A stretch of DNA of 64,000 nucleotides, taken from contig JAKFAO010000006.1 in NCBI GenBank assembly GCA_021527695.1, positions 372,001 through 436,000 on the forward strand, in the 5' to 3' direction. The position numbers were made by a program, and so were the translations under genes. Under the pieces are notes generated by a model. That model searched no databases. It was not told the origin of the DNA and was given only the letters and a program-made list of their open reading frames with translations. The stretch is from Naematelia aurantialba (lineage: Eukaryota > Basidiomycota > Tremellomycetes > Tremellales > Naemateliaceae). Of this stretch, positions 52,727 through 63,014 are shown in pieces (position 1 is the stretch's first letter; every line of letters begins with the position of its first letter).

Positions 52727-55102
52727 ATGACCCCTTTGAACGACCAGACAAATCCTGAGATGACTGACTTGGACACGCCCGCCAGTCTGCTTCGGTGGGC
52801 CTCAGGTCATTGGAAAACAAACGAAGACCGGTTGGAGGCGCTGGCGCGAGTGAACGAGCGGTGGGAAGAGGCCACTGGGGCTTTAGCAGCAGAACTGGAA
52901 GAACTGCGTGGACAGGGATATCGGGACAACTGGTCAGATACTGTTACGGACCGGATATACTGCCACTGGGCGATCAAGCGCATCAAGAGTGCGGTGAGCG
53001 AGAACAAGGAGACATTCAACGATCACACGCGGAGACTGGAAGAGAGAGGCAGCTGGATCCCCGGGGCGTTTTTCCCAATTCCTCACATGGCCGTGGACCT
53101 GGAGGAAATTCAGGAGTCTGTCTCGCTCCGCACAACAAATGGAATGACCCCTGCCCAAAACTACTCAATCAGGATGGGCTTGGAGTTCAGCCTCTTGTGC
53201 GCACGCTCGCTGCTCGGACCTCATATGGAGACCGCCACCTCGTATATCGAGGGGTGGGGCTGTGCTTCGAAAGAGGATAAATCCGCATGGACCCTTTATA
53301 ACCGCTGGCTGGTCTCACAAGGACCCGAATTGACTCCCGCGACATTTCTGTCACAGCGGCCCGCTGAAGTCTGCGGTTGGACTGAGGATGGCTTGAAGGT
53401 GTACATCAACTTCTCTGTTGATGATCTCCGTCATAACGGCCCTGAGGGCTTGACGATTATCCACTCTGACGCTTGGAGAAGCATCTACAGCACATTATTC
53501 GACCACTTGACGGCGGAAATCCGAAAGGCAAAGAAGAAGAAAGCGAGCAGAGCTGCAAGAGCAAGGACGGCAGCAGAGTCGATGCCTACAAGCAGCAACA
53601 CAAACGTCTCTCAAGGGCATGCTGAAGGTAGCTCACCGCCCAACCCCTTAGAGCAGACGGTCACTGAGAACGAGCTACCCGCCGCAGTTACGGCTGGTGT
53701 TCTCGACCAAAACGTCTCGGGAAGCTCGTCTCTCCCGGTGCCAAACGGTGGTGATCACGGGGATACAGCTACGGCTGACAGCGGGTTGGGTTATACAATG
53801 GAGCCGTCGCCTGATGAAGCGCTCGAGCTTCTTGTTGCCTCCAACAGCGTCGTCGACCATATTTCTCGAGTCCCACACGAGGACGTGGAGAACATGGTGG
53901 ACCTCTTCGGCAGCTACGTCCATCTCGTCCAGTCTGCGAAGTCGAAATTTAGACAGCTTAAAACTGGGGATTTGACTGTTGCCACGGCCAAGCTCCTCTT
54001 GCGCAGGGCTCCCAACAGCCACCGCCAGGCGAACGGGCTGACCAAGACCGCGTTTGATGATCTCAGAAGAGTGTCTTCGCAGATCAGCGACTACCCACGT
54101 TCGGACGGCTCGATGCACCCGTCGACCATCTTACGAGTGGCCAAAAGCACTATGGTGTTTCTCCAGGCGCTACCAGACAGCCATCATACTGCGCTGATTG
54201 AGGCCGTCGATCTCCTGAGCACAATGATTACCAACTTCCAATCGGAGACTACATTCCCCCCTGTGAAAGTGACTTCGAGTCTGACCTCGATTTTCAAGAG
54301 TTTCAACGAGCACCGGAACCTCGTCGACAAGATTACCTGCAAAACGTTCACAGATCTGTTCGACCTGCTCCTCACCCATCATGCCTGCAACCTCGTGAAT
54401 ACCCCCGAGGATCAGTTCTTGACTGGGGCGACCGTCAAACAGGCCGCAGATGAGATCCAGAAGGCTAAGGATGAGATCGACCCTACGGCCTTTCCGACAG
54501 GCTATATTTGTTGGATATCAGAAGGTGGATCCTTCCCCGAAGAGGTCTGGCAAGGATACGAAAAACAATTCAAGAAGTTCGCCACACTTTCTGCTGCTGC
54601 AAAGCATATCTTCCAGGGAACCACCTCGAGTCCGCACGAGGTCAAGATCAGCAAAGGCTTCCAGTCCCTGCCCGGAGACTTCCACGCAACCATTGAAAGC
54701 GCCATCAACGCGGTCGAACACACGCAAAACGAGGAGTTGACACACTACTACAAGACGGACGAGTTTCAAAGCCTTGAAAAGAGAGCTTTTGCCCGTGACC
54801 GCTTGAGGCTCGAATTCCTGCGCAAGAGTGCGGAACACTCTGCGTTCAAGCCGTTCCTGACCCCCATAGAGCGCGAACCGTTAGAGTCCGCGGCTAGAAC
54901 GGCCAAGCAAAATTGGGCGGACGCCCAAGCTGCCAGCCATCGAGCATATGAAAAATGGGTTTCCGCGTCGAGATCCAGGAAAGATCTCGGGGGTAAAATC
55001 AGCGAGGACTCCCAGTTGCTTGCAGTGTCCGAGCTGTTGGCTACTTTCAAGCTTCTTGATGGATCGCAAAACAGGTCCAATAATGGTGCTTACATGAGGT
55101 AA
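52727..55102 (+). CDS. Hypothetical intronless protein, 791 residues
   Basis: One uninterrupted frame from ATG 52727 to TAA 55100-55102, far too long for chance. Not recognised as any family. The N-terminal part (residues 1-260) is Trp-rich and helical (SLLRWASGHWKTNEDRLEAL; SWIPGAFFPIPHMAVDLEEI; CGWTEDGLKVYINFSVDDL). A basic cluster at about 266-285 (RKAKKKKASRAARARTAAE) could be a nuclear signal. Residues about 285-360 are disordered. The remainder is predominantly helical (LLRRAPNSHRQANGLTKTAF; FTDLFDLLLTHHACNL; TAKQNWADAQAASHRAYEKW). No membrane span, signal peptide or catalytic motif seen. It is striking that it has no intron while neighbours average many. It may be lineage-specific or derived from an mRNA copy. 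Confidence 0.85.
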   Translation: MTPLNDQTNPEMTDLDTPASLLRWASGHWKTNEDRLEALARVNERWEEATGALAAELEELRGQGYRDNWSDTVTDRIYCHWAIKRIKSAVSENKETFNDHTRRLEERGSWIPGAFFPIPHMAVDLEEIQESVSLRTTNGMTPAQNYSIRMGLEFSLLCARSLLGPHMETATSYIEGWGCASKEDKSAWTLYNRWLVSQGPELTPATFLSQRPAEVCGWTEDGLKVYINFSVDDLRHNGPEGLTIIHSDAWRSIYSTLFDHLTAEIRKAKKKKASRAARARTAAESMPTSSNTNVSQGHAEGSSPPNPLEQTVTENELPAAVTAGVLDQNVSGSSSLPVPNGGDHGDTATADSGLGYTMEPSPDEALELLVASNSVVDHISRVPHEDVENMVDLFGSYVHLVQSAKSKFRQLKTGDLTVATAKLLLRRAPNSHRQANGLTKTAFDDLRRVSSQISDYPRSDGSMHPSTILRVAKSTMVFLQALPDSHHTALIEAVDLLSTMITNFQSETTFPPVKVTSSLTSIFKSFNEHRNLVDKITCKTFTDLFDLLLTHHACNLVNTPEDQFLTGATVKQAADEIQKAKDEIDPTAFPTGYICWISEGGSFPEEVWQGYEKQFKKFATLSAAAKHIFQGTTSSPHEVKISKGFQSLPGDFHATIESAINAVEHTQNEELTHYYKTDEFQSLEKRAFARDRLRLEFLRKSAEHSAFKPFLTPIEREPLESAARTAKQNWADAQAASHRAYEKWVSASRSRKDLGGKISEDSQLLAVSELLATFKLLDGSQNRSNNGAYMR

Positions 55103-55176
55103 TAGACGGAAGTACATAGACTGGCTTTCCATCGAGCCTGATGCATTGCTCACAGATAGCGACTTCACATACGTTC

Positions 55177-56181
55177 TTAACCACCCACACTACCCATACT
55201 CTCCACACTGCCTTTTCCTTTTGTTTCTGTATCGACCATATCTGTTAATGTCCTGAAAGCAGCTGGATTTATCTGCACGATCTGACGCGGTATCAGCAAT
55301 CCCTTGATTGGATGTGTTGAGCGCAGAGGTGACTCACCGCCTCCCATTCTGCGCCCATTTCCTGCTCCTCAACCTCGTCCACCTCGGCCAGCACCTTGTC
55401 CTTGCACCGCTTTGCGTCTTTGCCCGGCATCGTCACTCGCACTCGCATGCGTACTCTCCGTATACTCAGGACCCCCTCGCCAGCCTCGTCCGCCGCGATG
55501 AGGCGCTTGATGAGTTCCAGCGCCTGCGCTTTGGCAGGCTTGTCGGAGCGCACCGAGAAGCCAGACTCTGTCATGGCTTTTTCGATCATGCCAACCGTAT
55601 GTTTGCGCGATGTCGTTGGGTCCACCGTCATCTCCGACACCATCGTGGCTATCTCTCGGTTCAGTGACGTAAGGTTCATCTGCCGCTCTGCCTCGTTGAT
55701 CTGTAGGTCGCCTTTAAGCAGGATCTGTCTCTCGTCCGTCAACACTGACTGTTGCCTTGTAACAATAATTGACTTACCTCCTCTATTGCCTTGTTTACAT
55801 CTTCTGTCCCAAATGCCTTTTGCCATTCTGACGGTTTCGCGACTTGGCCTTTAGAGACGTTTGTGAATATTTGGTCTATTTGCAACACCTCGGACAAGTC
55901 GGTCTCCCTGCACAGGTCGTCAACGACGGCACTACGAGTCAGAGCGAGGCCATGCACACGTGGGATCTGAACGCCGAGACAGAGTTCTTATAGCATGCGA
56001 TCTGCGTTACGTCAGCACCGCTGGATGGACACGATGAACGAGGAACACACTTCAAACCGCTTGCCACCTTTCTTCATTCGCACGATGGACACATTGGTGA
56101 GCCTGCCGCCAAGTCAGAAGAATCTCAGAGCCTTGAGACGACATACTTGATCTGCGTCCCAGGCTGAAACGTGATAGGCAT
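55177..56181 (-). CDS. SDO1: SDO1 / SBDS ribosome maturation factor
   Basis: Releases Tif6/eIF6 from late 60S precursors together with the GTPase Efl1. Start ATG 56181 (MPITFQPGTQIK); exon 2 reads LTNVSIVRMKKGGKRFE. Then come ACYKN and SEVLQIDQIFTNVSKGQVAK, the SBDS domain I signature, EWQKAFG, and ILLKGDLQINEAERQ with ATMVSEMTVDPTTSRKHTVG (domain II), then VRMRVRVTMPGKDAKR (domain III). The last exon begins after acceptor CGTCAG with IVQINPAAFRTLTDMVDTET, ends in a short Gly/Ser tail, and stops at TAA 55177-55179. All parts of the three-domain protein are present. It shares a 221-bp 5' region with the PRELI gene. Confidence 0.95.
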
Positions 56182-56402
56182 CTTGAGTGACGATTCGTTA
56201 GGAAAATAATCTGCAGAGCTGAAACGAATGTGATCGTAAGGAACAACCAGGTCTCCCACGGTTGCTCTCCTCCTCCCCGTAGGCCTCGGGCAAACGCCTT
56301 CGCCGCAGACTTCGTCTTTTTACGTTGCCTCTGCTTGACCTCGCAACGAAGACAAGACGACGTACAGGGCGCACTGCCAGTGTACATGTAGGAGGTCGGA
56401 GG
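56182..56402. promoter_or_regulatory. Bidirectional promoter region, SDO1 / PRELI
   Basis: 221 bases between divergent start codons, so both genes must draw on the same short stretch. No individual element identified by eye. Confidence 0.55.
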
Positions 56403-57281
56403 ATGCCCAAGGTGTTCGAAAATGACATTGTATACGAGTACGTCCTTGCATGTTTCCTCTAGTCTACTCTCATGTTCTACTGCTTGCTGTGACTCTTGTC
56501 AGCGACCGAGCTGACATGTGGACCCAGTTGGGATCCAGTACACGTGCTGAGCAAGCTGCACCAGAAGTATCCTAATCCATACGCGACCCATGTCCACTCG
56601 GTGGACACGCTCGAGCGAACGATTGACCCGGAGACTGGCATTATCCGAAGCGAACGCATCGTTGGAGTGGTTCAGGGAGCTCCCGGCTGGATCACCAAGG
56701 TGAGTTGGTCGTCCCGACCAATCGGACAATCAGCAGACGAGATTGGAGCTGAAGCTGGATATCCCAGCTGTTCCATCTCCCTCCTACGGCGTACGTGCGC
56801 GAAGTCATCTTTGTCGACCCCTCAATACCGAAAGCCACGTGCATGTCCGTAAATCTCAGCCTGGCCCAATACGTGTAAGCAACGTTCTTTATCCGCTGTT
56901 CAGGACGGGCAGCCTTGACCGTTCCCGCAGCTCGTGCCTTGAACTCATCACCTACCACCCTCATCCCTTCCCTTCGAAGCCGCCAGATCCACCGGCAGAA
57001 CCGGGGCACCTCGGGCCACTCGCCATTGTGCCGCAGACGCTATTCAACCAGCGGGCTCTGATCACATCTGGTTTCCCGACGGCAATGGTCGCGCGGCGCG
57101 TCGAGAAAGCCAGTGTGGACAGATTTGGCAAGAATGCCGGACTCGGAAAAAGAGGCTTTGATTGGGTCCTAAACGGTGGTAGCGACCCAAAAGCCCGTGA
57201 GTACCCAGCCCAGCAGACGCCATGCGGCTCTTGAGTCAGTGTTGAGTGAGTGACTGACACCTAGCAGCATCGAAGAAATAG
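56403..57281 (+). CDS. PRELI/UPS family mitochondrial intermembrane-space lipid transfer protein
   Basis: Members carry phosphatidic acid or phosphatidylserine between mitochondrial membranes with Mdm35/TRIAP1. Start ATG 56403 (MPKVFENDIVY). After an intron with acceptor GACCCAG the protein continues DWDPVHVLSKLHQKYPNPYA, then HSVDTLERTIDPETG and SERIVGVVQGAPGWI. After a second intron LFHLPPTAYVREVIFVDPSI leads into CMSVNLSLAQYV. The C-terminal exon has LELITYHPHPF, IVPQTLFNQRALI and FDWVLNGG; a small last exon ends ASKK, stop TAG 57279-57281. The KYPNPYATHV opening is diagnostic of the family. Which of Ups1, Ups2 or Ups3 it matches cannot be decided by eye. Confidence 0.92.
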
Positions 57282-57657
57282 GAACATTATAACTATCACC
57301 AAGAACATTGTAGACTCTGTAGCGATGATCTTCAACACGACATGCACGACCTCTCATATTACTTGCTGCGTGGACGACGCCGCCGAATGAGATATAGGTG
57401 CTTGACACCGGTACCGTGGACATACACCATCAGCAAGCGCGTGTGACTTGTTCTTCCATTCTTGGGACACCCAAGCCAATGGGCACCAGTGATAGAGTCA
57501 TGACACTACCATACCACCAATTTCCGGGACCCGTGCGGTCTTTACGTTTTGATAACCAATTACACGTGGCCACGTCATGCGCCGTCGCGTCAGTTTCCCG
57601 TTCGCCTTCAGCACGATCTTGGATGATACTCTCATCTCAGTTTGGGATATTCTAAGC
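57282..57657. other. Intergenic, 0.38 kb
   Basis: Nothing recognised between the PRELI stop and the Aly/REF start. Confidence 0.45.
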
Positions 57658-58732
57658 ATGGCGTTCAGTTACTCGAATCCCTATGCGCCTCCGACAGCTT
57701 CGCGACCCGCATTTGGCGGTAGGATTGCAGGTCCAAGCAGTGGCTACCAGGTCCTCCTGTCTGGCATTCCACTGGATGTGCGGGATACCGACATTCATGT
57801 CCGTGTACCCATCCTCTTACCTCAAGGGCAGGACTGACTTTAGCGTGGATGTAGGATTTAATGGTTCGAATCGGAATTTCCAATTACGAAGTTACGGCGT
57901 TATACGATATCTCGTCCAAGTTTTTGGGCAAGGCAATCATGAATGTCAGGACTGCAGACGAAGCCGAGCTTATCCGGCAAGAATACTCGGGGCAGACCTT
58001 CGATGGTACGCATTGGACTCATACGTCGCTTGCTGCTGCTACTTACAGCGCTGATGTGGCTGCAGCAGACGTCAGATTGACAGTACACCATATCTTGTCG
58101 CCAACGCAACCCCTTCCTGCGCCTTCGGTGACGCCGATGCAGCTCCCCACTCCCGCTTCCGCTCAGGCGGCAGCAGCAGCCAAGGCCAAGGCGTCGACTG
58201 GGGCACCGCCAACCGGCCCGAAGCGATCGAACGCCCGAGCGGGACCAAGTACGAACGGCAGCGCCAAGCCAGCGAAGAAGGAGGATGGCAAACCGGATGG
58301 ACTGAAGTTGTTGGCCCGATTGCAGCCGCACGGCAAAGACAAGCACACACAGGCAGCGTACGTAGCCGCGCCGCGTTACTATCTGCTGGTGTTCTGACCG
58401 AGGTGCTCAGGTTACTGGCGAAACAGAAAGCCAACCTCAAAGCAAAGACGCCGGGAGCCGCCCTGCTGTCGCGCATGAAGCAGAATGCACCCGTCTCAGC
58501 CAAGACCAAGGTCACCCAAAAGGCACCAGCCAACGCGGCCAACAAGGTCGCGCGGGCAAAGGCAAATGCGAATCAAGGGAACAAGGCGCAGGTGAATCGA
58601 CCGGCGCCGGTGCCAGCGCCGCCAGCGAGAGGGAAGGGCAAGCCGCTGGAAAAGCCGAAGAAGAAGACGCAGGCAGAGTTGGATGATGAGATGGCGGCTT
58701 TCCAGCGATCAAGGCGGTTTGCTGCCGAGTGA
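57658..58732 (+). CDS. Aly/REF-type mRNA export adaptor (RRM + C-terminal FoP-like tail)
   Basis: Start ATG 57658. A short leader (MAFSYSNPYAPPTASRP) is followed by one RRM split over exons: YQVLLSGIPLDVRDTDI (RNP2), then after an intron VTALYDISSKFLGKAIMNV (RNP1 position) and ADEAELIRQEYSGQTFDG, then LTVHHIL. An Ala/Pro/Lys-rich basic region follows, with SARMKQ-like basic helices (LLAKQKANLKAKTPG). The end, KKKTQAELDDEMAAFQRSRR, is the hallmark C-terminus of Yra1/Mlo3/ALYREF proteins that binds the helicase Sub2/UAP56. Stop TGA 58730-58732. The expected role is TREX-coupled mRNA export. The RNP1 sequence is weaker than usual, so direct RNA binding by the RRM may be poor. Confidence 0.82.
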
Positions 58733-59140
58733 AGCAGCGCCCGGCACAATGCGACATGGAGAGTGATACGCTGAGGTTTGCACGGAAGTATAGCGGGGGC
58801 ATGAGTATGATGATCTGAAACTCGAGTTTGGTGGGACAGGATGATGTCGAGACGAGTGTCTGAAGTCGCGAGCGGTCAAATCACGAATTCTTATTATGCA
58901 GTCTGTATCCTGTAGTCCATTCGGCCTGCCCTTGGTATAAAGGTGCGCAACAAGAGTGCAGCCAGTCTTTACTTCAAGCACTGTACCGTGTGCAAAGATC
59001 TCGTCAGCGACAGCAGATGGGAGCTCTAGTTTCGGGCACGATAGACTGTGCCGACCAAAACAGCAACTGCGACTCAACAGGATCATATTCCAGATGAAGT
59101 ATGTACAAGCTGCTTATGCCTCCTCCACGGGCCGACTGGT
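58733..59140. other. Intergenic, 0.41 kb
   Basis: Convergent 3' ends of the Aly/REF-like gene and the first orphan. No feature recognised. Confidence 0.45.
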
Positions 59141-59728
59141 TCAGAAAATCTCGGCACACATTCTGGAGCGGCTGCGGGAATTCGTCGAGCGGATTCCGAG
59201 CAGCGACCGCACCCACTCTCCAGAGAATGCTGAGAATGCTGATTGACGCACGTCCGACTCGGGGTGGCCGTACCTCGTGGTGAACCATTCGCTCCGAGTC
59301 CTTTCCGCCTCTTCCCCGCATGCGCTCTTCTGGAAGTTGAGGGACTTGAACTTATCGGGTTTGCTCAGCTCCATCACCATGTGCTGGAGGGCCGCGGAGA
59401 CCGATTCGTCCGTGGCGTCGTCGTGGAGAAAGTTGTTGGGGTCCGCCTTCCATTTCCTGAACACGTCTGCGGAAACCAGCGCCGACTCGTCGATGAGCCC
59501 CCTGGTGTACTGATCATCAGGCGCAAAGGAGCCCGTGTAGCAAATGTGGAGCTCGCCCGGTCCCAGCGTGCTTGTCGATGGGCTGTCCGTCGACCCGAAC
59601 AGAACCGCCGGGTAGAAAATGACGATTCCCGCATAACCGCTGGGCGTCCTCGGATCTTGAGACGCGGAAGATCTGTCCGTGAGACCTGCGTCGTGCTGGG
59701 GACGCTGGAGGGCAAAGCTGAACGGCAT
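59141..59728 (-). CDS. Hypothetical intronless orphan, 195 residues (paralogue candidate of 60160-60765)
   Basis: One frame from ATG 59728 (MPFSFALQRPQHD) to the stop at 59141. Polar leader of about 30 residues; beta-like GIVIFYPAVLFGS; GELHICYTGSF; then a charged helical region including DATDESVSAALQHMVMEL and a basic Arg/Ser tail (RSTNSRSRSRM). No signal, membrane span or known domain. Order and spacing of these parts resemble the neighbouring orphan at 60160-60765 on the same strand, including a shared P-N...D-D...S-V-x-x-A-L pattern. Function unknown. Confidence 0.6.
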   Translation of the reverse strand: MPFSFALQRPQHDAGLTDRSSASQDPRTPSGYAGIVIFYPAVLFGSTDSPSTSTLGPGELHICYTGSFAPDDQYTRGLIDESALVSADVFRKWKADPNNFLHDDATDESVSAALQHMVMELSKPDKFKSLNFQKSACGEEAERTRSEWFTTRYGHPESDVRQSAFSAFSGEWVRSLLGIRSTNSRSRSRMCAEIF

Positions 59729-60159
59729 TGTACAAGAGCCAGCGGGCTGGGGAAGAGCGGCTCAGAGTGAACGAGGCAGGCCCATTCTTGAGCAGGAATA
59801 TACACGCCTTGTAAGAGAAGCCGCCGCTCCTCGGAGAGAAGCCGTCGCCGTCTTGTCAATCTCCAAGACCGAGGACGCCTTCCGTGGGCTGAAAGGCGCT
59901 TTAACGGACGCCGACCAAAGTGGCGATAGGTCTCGCTGGGTGATGTATACAGGAAGCTCTTCCGAGACCCCCTGAGGATTCATGGATACCCAAAGGGTTT
60001 CATGGCCCAAACAGAAGCAGGAAGCATGTACCAGCACTGCTCGCAGAAGCAAAATTGCATTTGCCTCTTCCTATCAACATTGTTGTAGTCCCTCTGCAGC
60101 GAGGAGCTATTGCTCTCACTCCTTTGGGACCAGAAGGCAGGGATGCCGCATTCGTGGGA
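59729..60159. other. Intergenic, 0.43 kb between the two orphans
   Basis: No feature recognised. Confidence 0.4.
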
Positions 60160-60765
60160 TCACTCTTCCGTCGTCGTCGTCGTCGTCGACGTCGTGGACG
60201 AGGAGGCCACGGGGTCCGCGCTGGATCCCTCGGATGAAGGCAAGATGTGCCGTTCTGTGGCGTTTGCCAGCGAGATGCTTAGAGCCTCTTTGCGAGGCAA
60301 GACCCGGAACCTGATTGGGCGCCATTCGTCATTGTCTTGCATGTGTTGGACAATACCGCTCAAGGCGGACAAGACGCTCCGTTCTGGATCATCTGGGTCG
60401 ACCTCATTTGTCGGAGCACTCCAATAGACGAAGCCTTCCTGGACTTGCCGAACTGAGCGCTCGCACAGCTCCTTGGACTCGGGGGAACCACCGTGGAGAG
60501 AGGCGTAGCCTTCAAAGTCGAATTCGGTCACATCGGAAACGAGCTCGAACCTGTCCTCCAGCCCACCTCGGAGAATCCGGAATTGACGTGTCTTGGGATA
60601 CAAGCTGACCGTGGCGACGGTTCTCACCACGGGGCGAGAGATCGCCCCATCCTCTGTTGGTTTGAGCGATGAGGCATCATCAGCGGTTGTAGACTCCGCA
60701 TTGCCTGTGTTAGGTTCAGCTGCAGTATCCCCTTCACCATCAGTGTGATGTGTAGTTGCAGACAT
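60160..60765 (-). CDS. Hypothetical intronless orphan, 201 residues (paralogue candidate of 59141-59728)
   Basis: Start ATG 60765 (MSATTHHTDGEGDTAAEP); the frame stays open upstream but without protein-like content. Leader of about 45 polar residues; beta-like TVATVSLYPKTRQFRI; LEDRFELVSDVTEFDFEGY; then SKELCERSVRQVQEGFVYW, DPERSVLSALSGIVQHM and WRPIRFRVLPR. The tail is Ser/Thr-only, from a GTC/GTCGTC trinucleotide run at about 60170-60200, ending TTTTTTEE. No known domain. It resembles the orphan 430 bases downstream of it on the same strand in architecture and in a 40-residue block. Confidence 0.65.
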   Translation of the reverse strand: MSATTHHTDGEGDTAAEPNTGNAESTTADDASSLKPTEDGAISRPVVRTVATVSLYPKTRQFRILRGGLEDRFELVSDVTEFDFEGYASLHGGSPESKELCERSVRQVQEGFVYWSAPTNEVDPDDPERSVLSALSGIVQHMQDNDEWRPIRFRVLPRKEALSISLANATERHILPSSEGSSADPVASSSTTSTTTTTTEE

Positions 60766-61442
60766 CCTGTACTCAGAGATAACGGGAGTGGAAACTGCCT
60801 GAATGGACCAACTAGCTGACCTATATACGGAAACCGTATCCACTGGCGCCTTCTCGCAGAATGTACGTGGCAACCTACACTCAAGTGGCACTGCGAGTGA
60901 CGTATTGACGTCCTGCCTCCGTTGAGCTCTGCGAGAAGAGAGAGGTGCAGCGGAGGTAATGCAAAAGGAAGCAGGAAGCAGAGCACTTGTGTTTGACGCA
61001 TGAGCTAACTCGTAGCTTCGTACAGTATACGAGGTGATCCAGCGCAATCGCTCGTCCTAGTAGATAGATTCCTCGTACACCAATGGGGGAGCTGTGTGGC
61101 AGTCTCAACTGCCCCTAAACAAGAATTTCATGTCAAAGTGGCACACCTCTGAAGGTGTGAGCTGTGACGGCAGCGTGGCAGGTAAACCAATAGAGAATCG
61201 AGATAGTAATTCGGCCGCCTTCCTAGCGGAATACGCAATGCCTTCTTCAGTCGTTGTAGAGGGCAGTGGACGCCATAAGGAGGATATGGTGAAAGAAGAT
61301 AGGAAGGAAGCAGAGCTTGCCCAGTGGCCTTCCTAACTCGATGCCTTGCATCTGTAAGAACCAGTGTTCTTTCTTCCAGACCAGTGATCTTTCTTCAGGT
61401 ATGGTTGGCCATTGCATATCGGCATCCTAACCTGGCACCTTC
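60766..61442. other. Intergenic, 0.68 kb
   Basis: 5' flank of the second orphan and 3' flank of the TB2/DP1-like gene. A short duplicated phrase near 61360-61395 (CAGTGTTCTTTCTTC / CAGTGATCTTTCTTC) is all that stands out. Confidence 0.4.
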
Positions 61443-62750
61443 CTACTCGCCATTCTCCCTTCTGTCGCTTGACCCATCACCTGCACTCTCCCCTTCCATC
61501 GCCAACAGCTGATCCAGAGTCATTTTGGTGACCCCCTCATCCTCGTTACTACTGAGCGGTACCGAAGCCGTCAAGGGCGACGTATCACCCGCCTGCGAGA
61601 GGATCATAGGGACCTCTTCACTATCACTTGAGACAGTCTCCTCTTGCGATGCCAAGCCGAATGCCGGCGAGTCGGTACTGCTTCCTGCATCTCCATGTTC
61701 AGAATACCTCGAGGTGGCAGAACCGTTCAGGGCCGGCACGGCTTGACTCTCGTGCGGGTCGAGGCTAGTAATCTGGTGATCATCGTTGTGGGTAGCGGGG
61801 GAGCAGAAGGTAACGTCGTTGACCTCTACTCCCTCGGACAGCTGCCCCTTCTCGTCGACATGCGAGACCAGCTCGGGGCCATCCGCGGTGTTACGGTAGC
61901 GAACCAGTTCCGGACTGGGCACGCGCTCTTCCTGGCCGCTGGGCTGAGTTCGATTCGGAAGCGACCGTAGGCGCTGCACGCATCAGCATGGCGAATGATA
62001 CTCAGAGCCAGGCAACGGGAACGAGCGAAGCAAAGGCCTGCCGTTCCGTCACAGGCTCTGCAGAATAGTTGGGATGGACACGTACCAGATTCGAACGCTT
62101 GTTCTTGGCGGACGAGGGCTCGAAAGGCGACTTTGCAGTCGCGGTACCCACGTCTGTGCTGGTTGCTACCGCCGACCGCCCGAGGTCTCGCCGCGTCCCC
62201 GTAATCGCCCCATTTGTGTTCACCGTAGTAGAGCCCAGCATAATCCAGCCCATAACAGCCACTTTGCCGACCCACCACAGCGGAACCAGCCAGCTGACCA
62301 CGTCCCTTCCTAGTACACTTTCCACGCCCGTACATCCACCCAACACGACCCAGAAATCAAGCACCCTCCGCATCTTCCCATGGTGAGGGTGCCCGGATCC
62401 GGTCTCGGCCTCCAAGTTGCGGAAGTAAGTCAGTGTCCCGGTGAGACCGATGGAGAAGGTAATGAGGTCCGATATGATTGATGCCAATCCGTCTGGATTG
62501 AGCAACAGCGTGGCGAGCGTGAATATCAAGATTGCGTTAGAGAGCACTTGAGGCGGTCTGTCGAGCTTGTCGGAGAGGTGCACGATCGGCCGGGAGTTGG
62601 AGAGAGCCTATTGACGTTTGTTCAGCCATCGGCTGCAGCCGCACGGGAGGGCATGTGAGAGAAGGTTCTTACATTGCTGGAGAGCAGGTTGGCGAACGCC
62701 GCAGCTGTGGTCAAAAACCGGGTGGACAGCGGAACGTAGTCGGTGGACAT
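61443..62750 (-). CDS. TB2/DP1/HVA22 (Yop1/REEP-like) membrane protein with long acidic tail
   Basis: Start ATG 62750 (MSTDYVPLSTRFLTTAAAF). After one intron the hydrophobic part reads LSNAILIFTLATLLL and IISDLITFSIGLTGTLTYF, a polar hairpin loop with RNLEAETG, then LDFWVVLGGCTGVESVLG and WLVPLWWVGKVAVMGWIML. The paired long hydrophobic stretches followed by FWVV...W.P.WW..K fit the TB2/DP1/HVA22 domain that shapes ER tubules. A Ser/Asp/Glu-rich tail of about 230 residues follows after an intron near 61990 and stops at 61443-61445. The tail is much longer than in Yop1 (about 180 residues in total). The assignment is by pattern and moderately certain. It is divergent from a second gene of similar type at 63015. 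Confidence 0.65.
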
Positions 62751-63014
62751 CTGGCACTTGCGTGTAGTCTGGTGGTAGTTGACGTTGTCTCGGCAGTAAG
62801 CTGGGTATGAAAGCCAAACCCCCTTATAGAAGTGCACGCTCCATGATGCGCTCCACTCCTTTGTCTTCACTCCTTTGACCCTCCTCGTCGCCTCAAAGGG
62901 GCTATCCGCCGATCTGACAGAGTGGCGGTCCGTAAACCCCGATTCTGACATCTTACCCCCTACTTCCTCGACGCTTCTTCGTCCTAACCTCTTATCAAGG
63001 GCCTGCAAAGCAGA
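62751..63014. promoter_or_regulatory. Shared 5' region of two divergent TB2/DP1-like genes
   Basis: 264 bases between opposing start codons. A CT-rich stretch lies on the plus side shortly before 63015. No specific element identified. Confidence 0.45.

Noticed and set aside
57855..57885. GGTTCGAATC checked as a tRNA T arm
   Set aside because: It is inside the RRM coding exon of the Aly/REF-like gene, with no cloverleaf.
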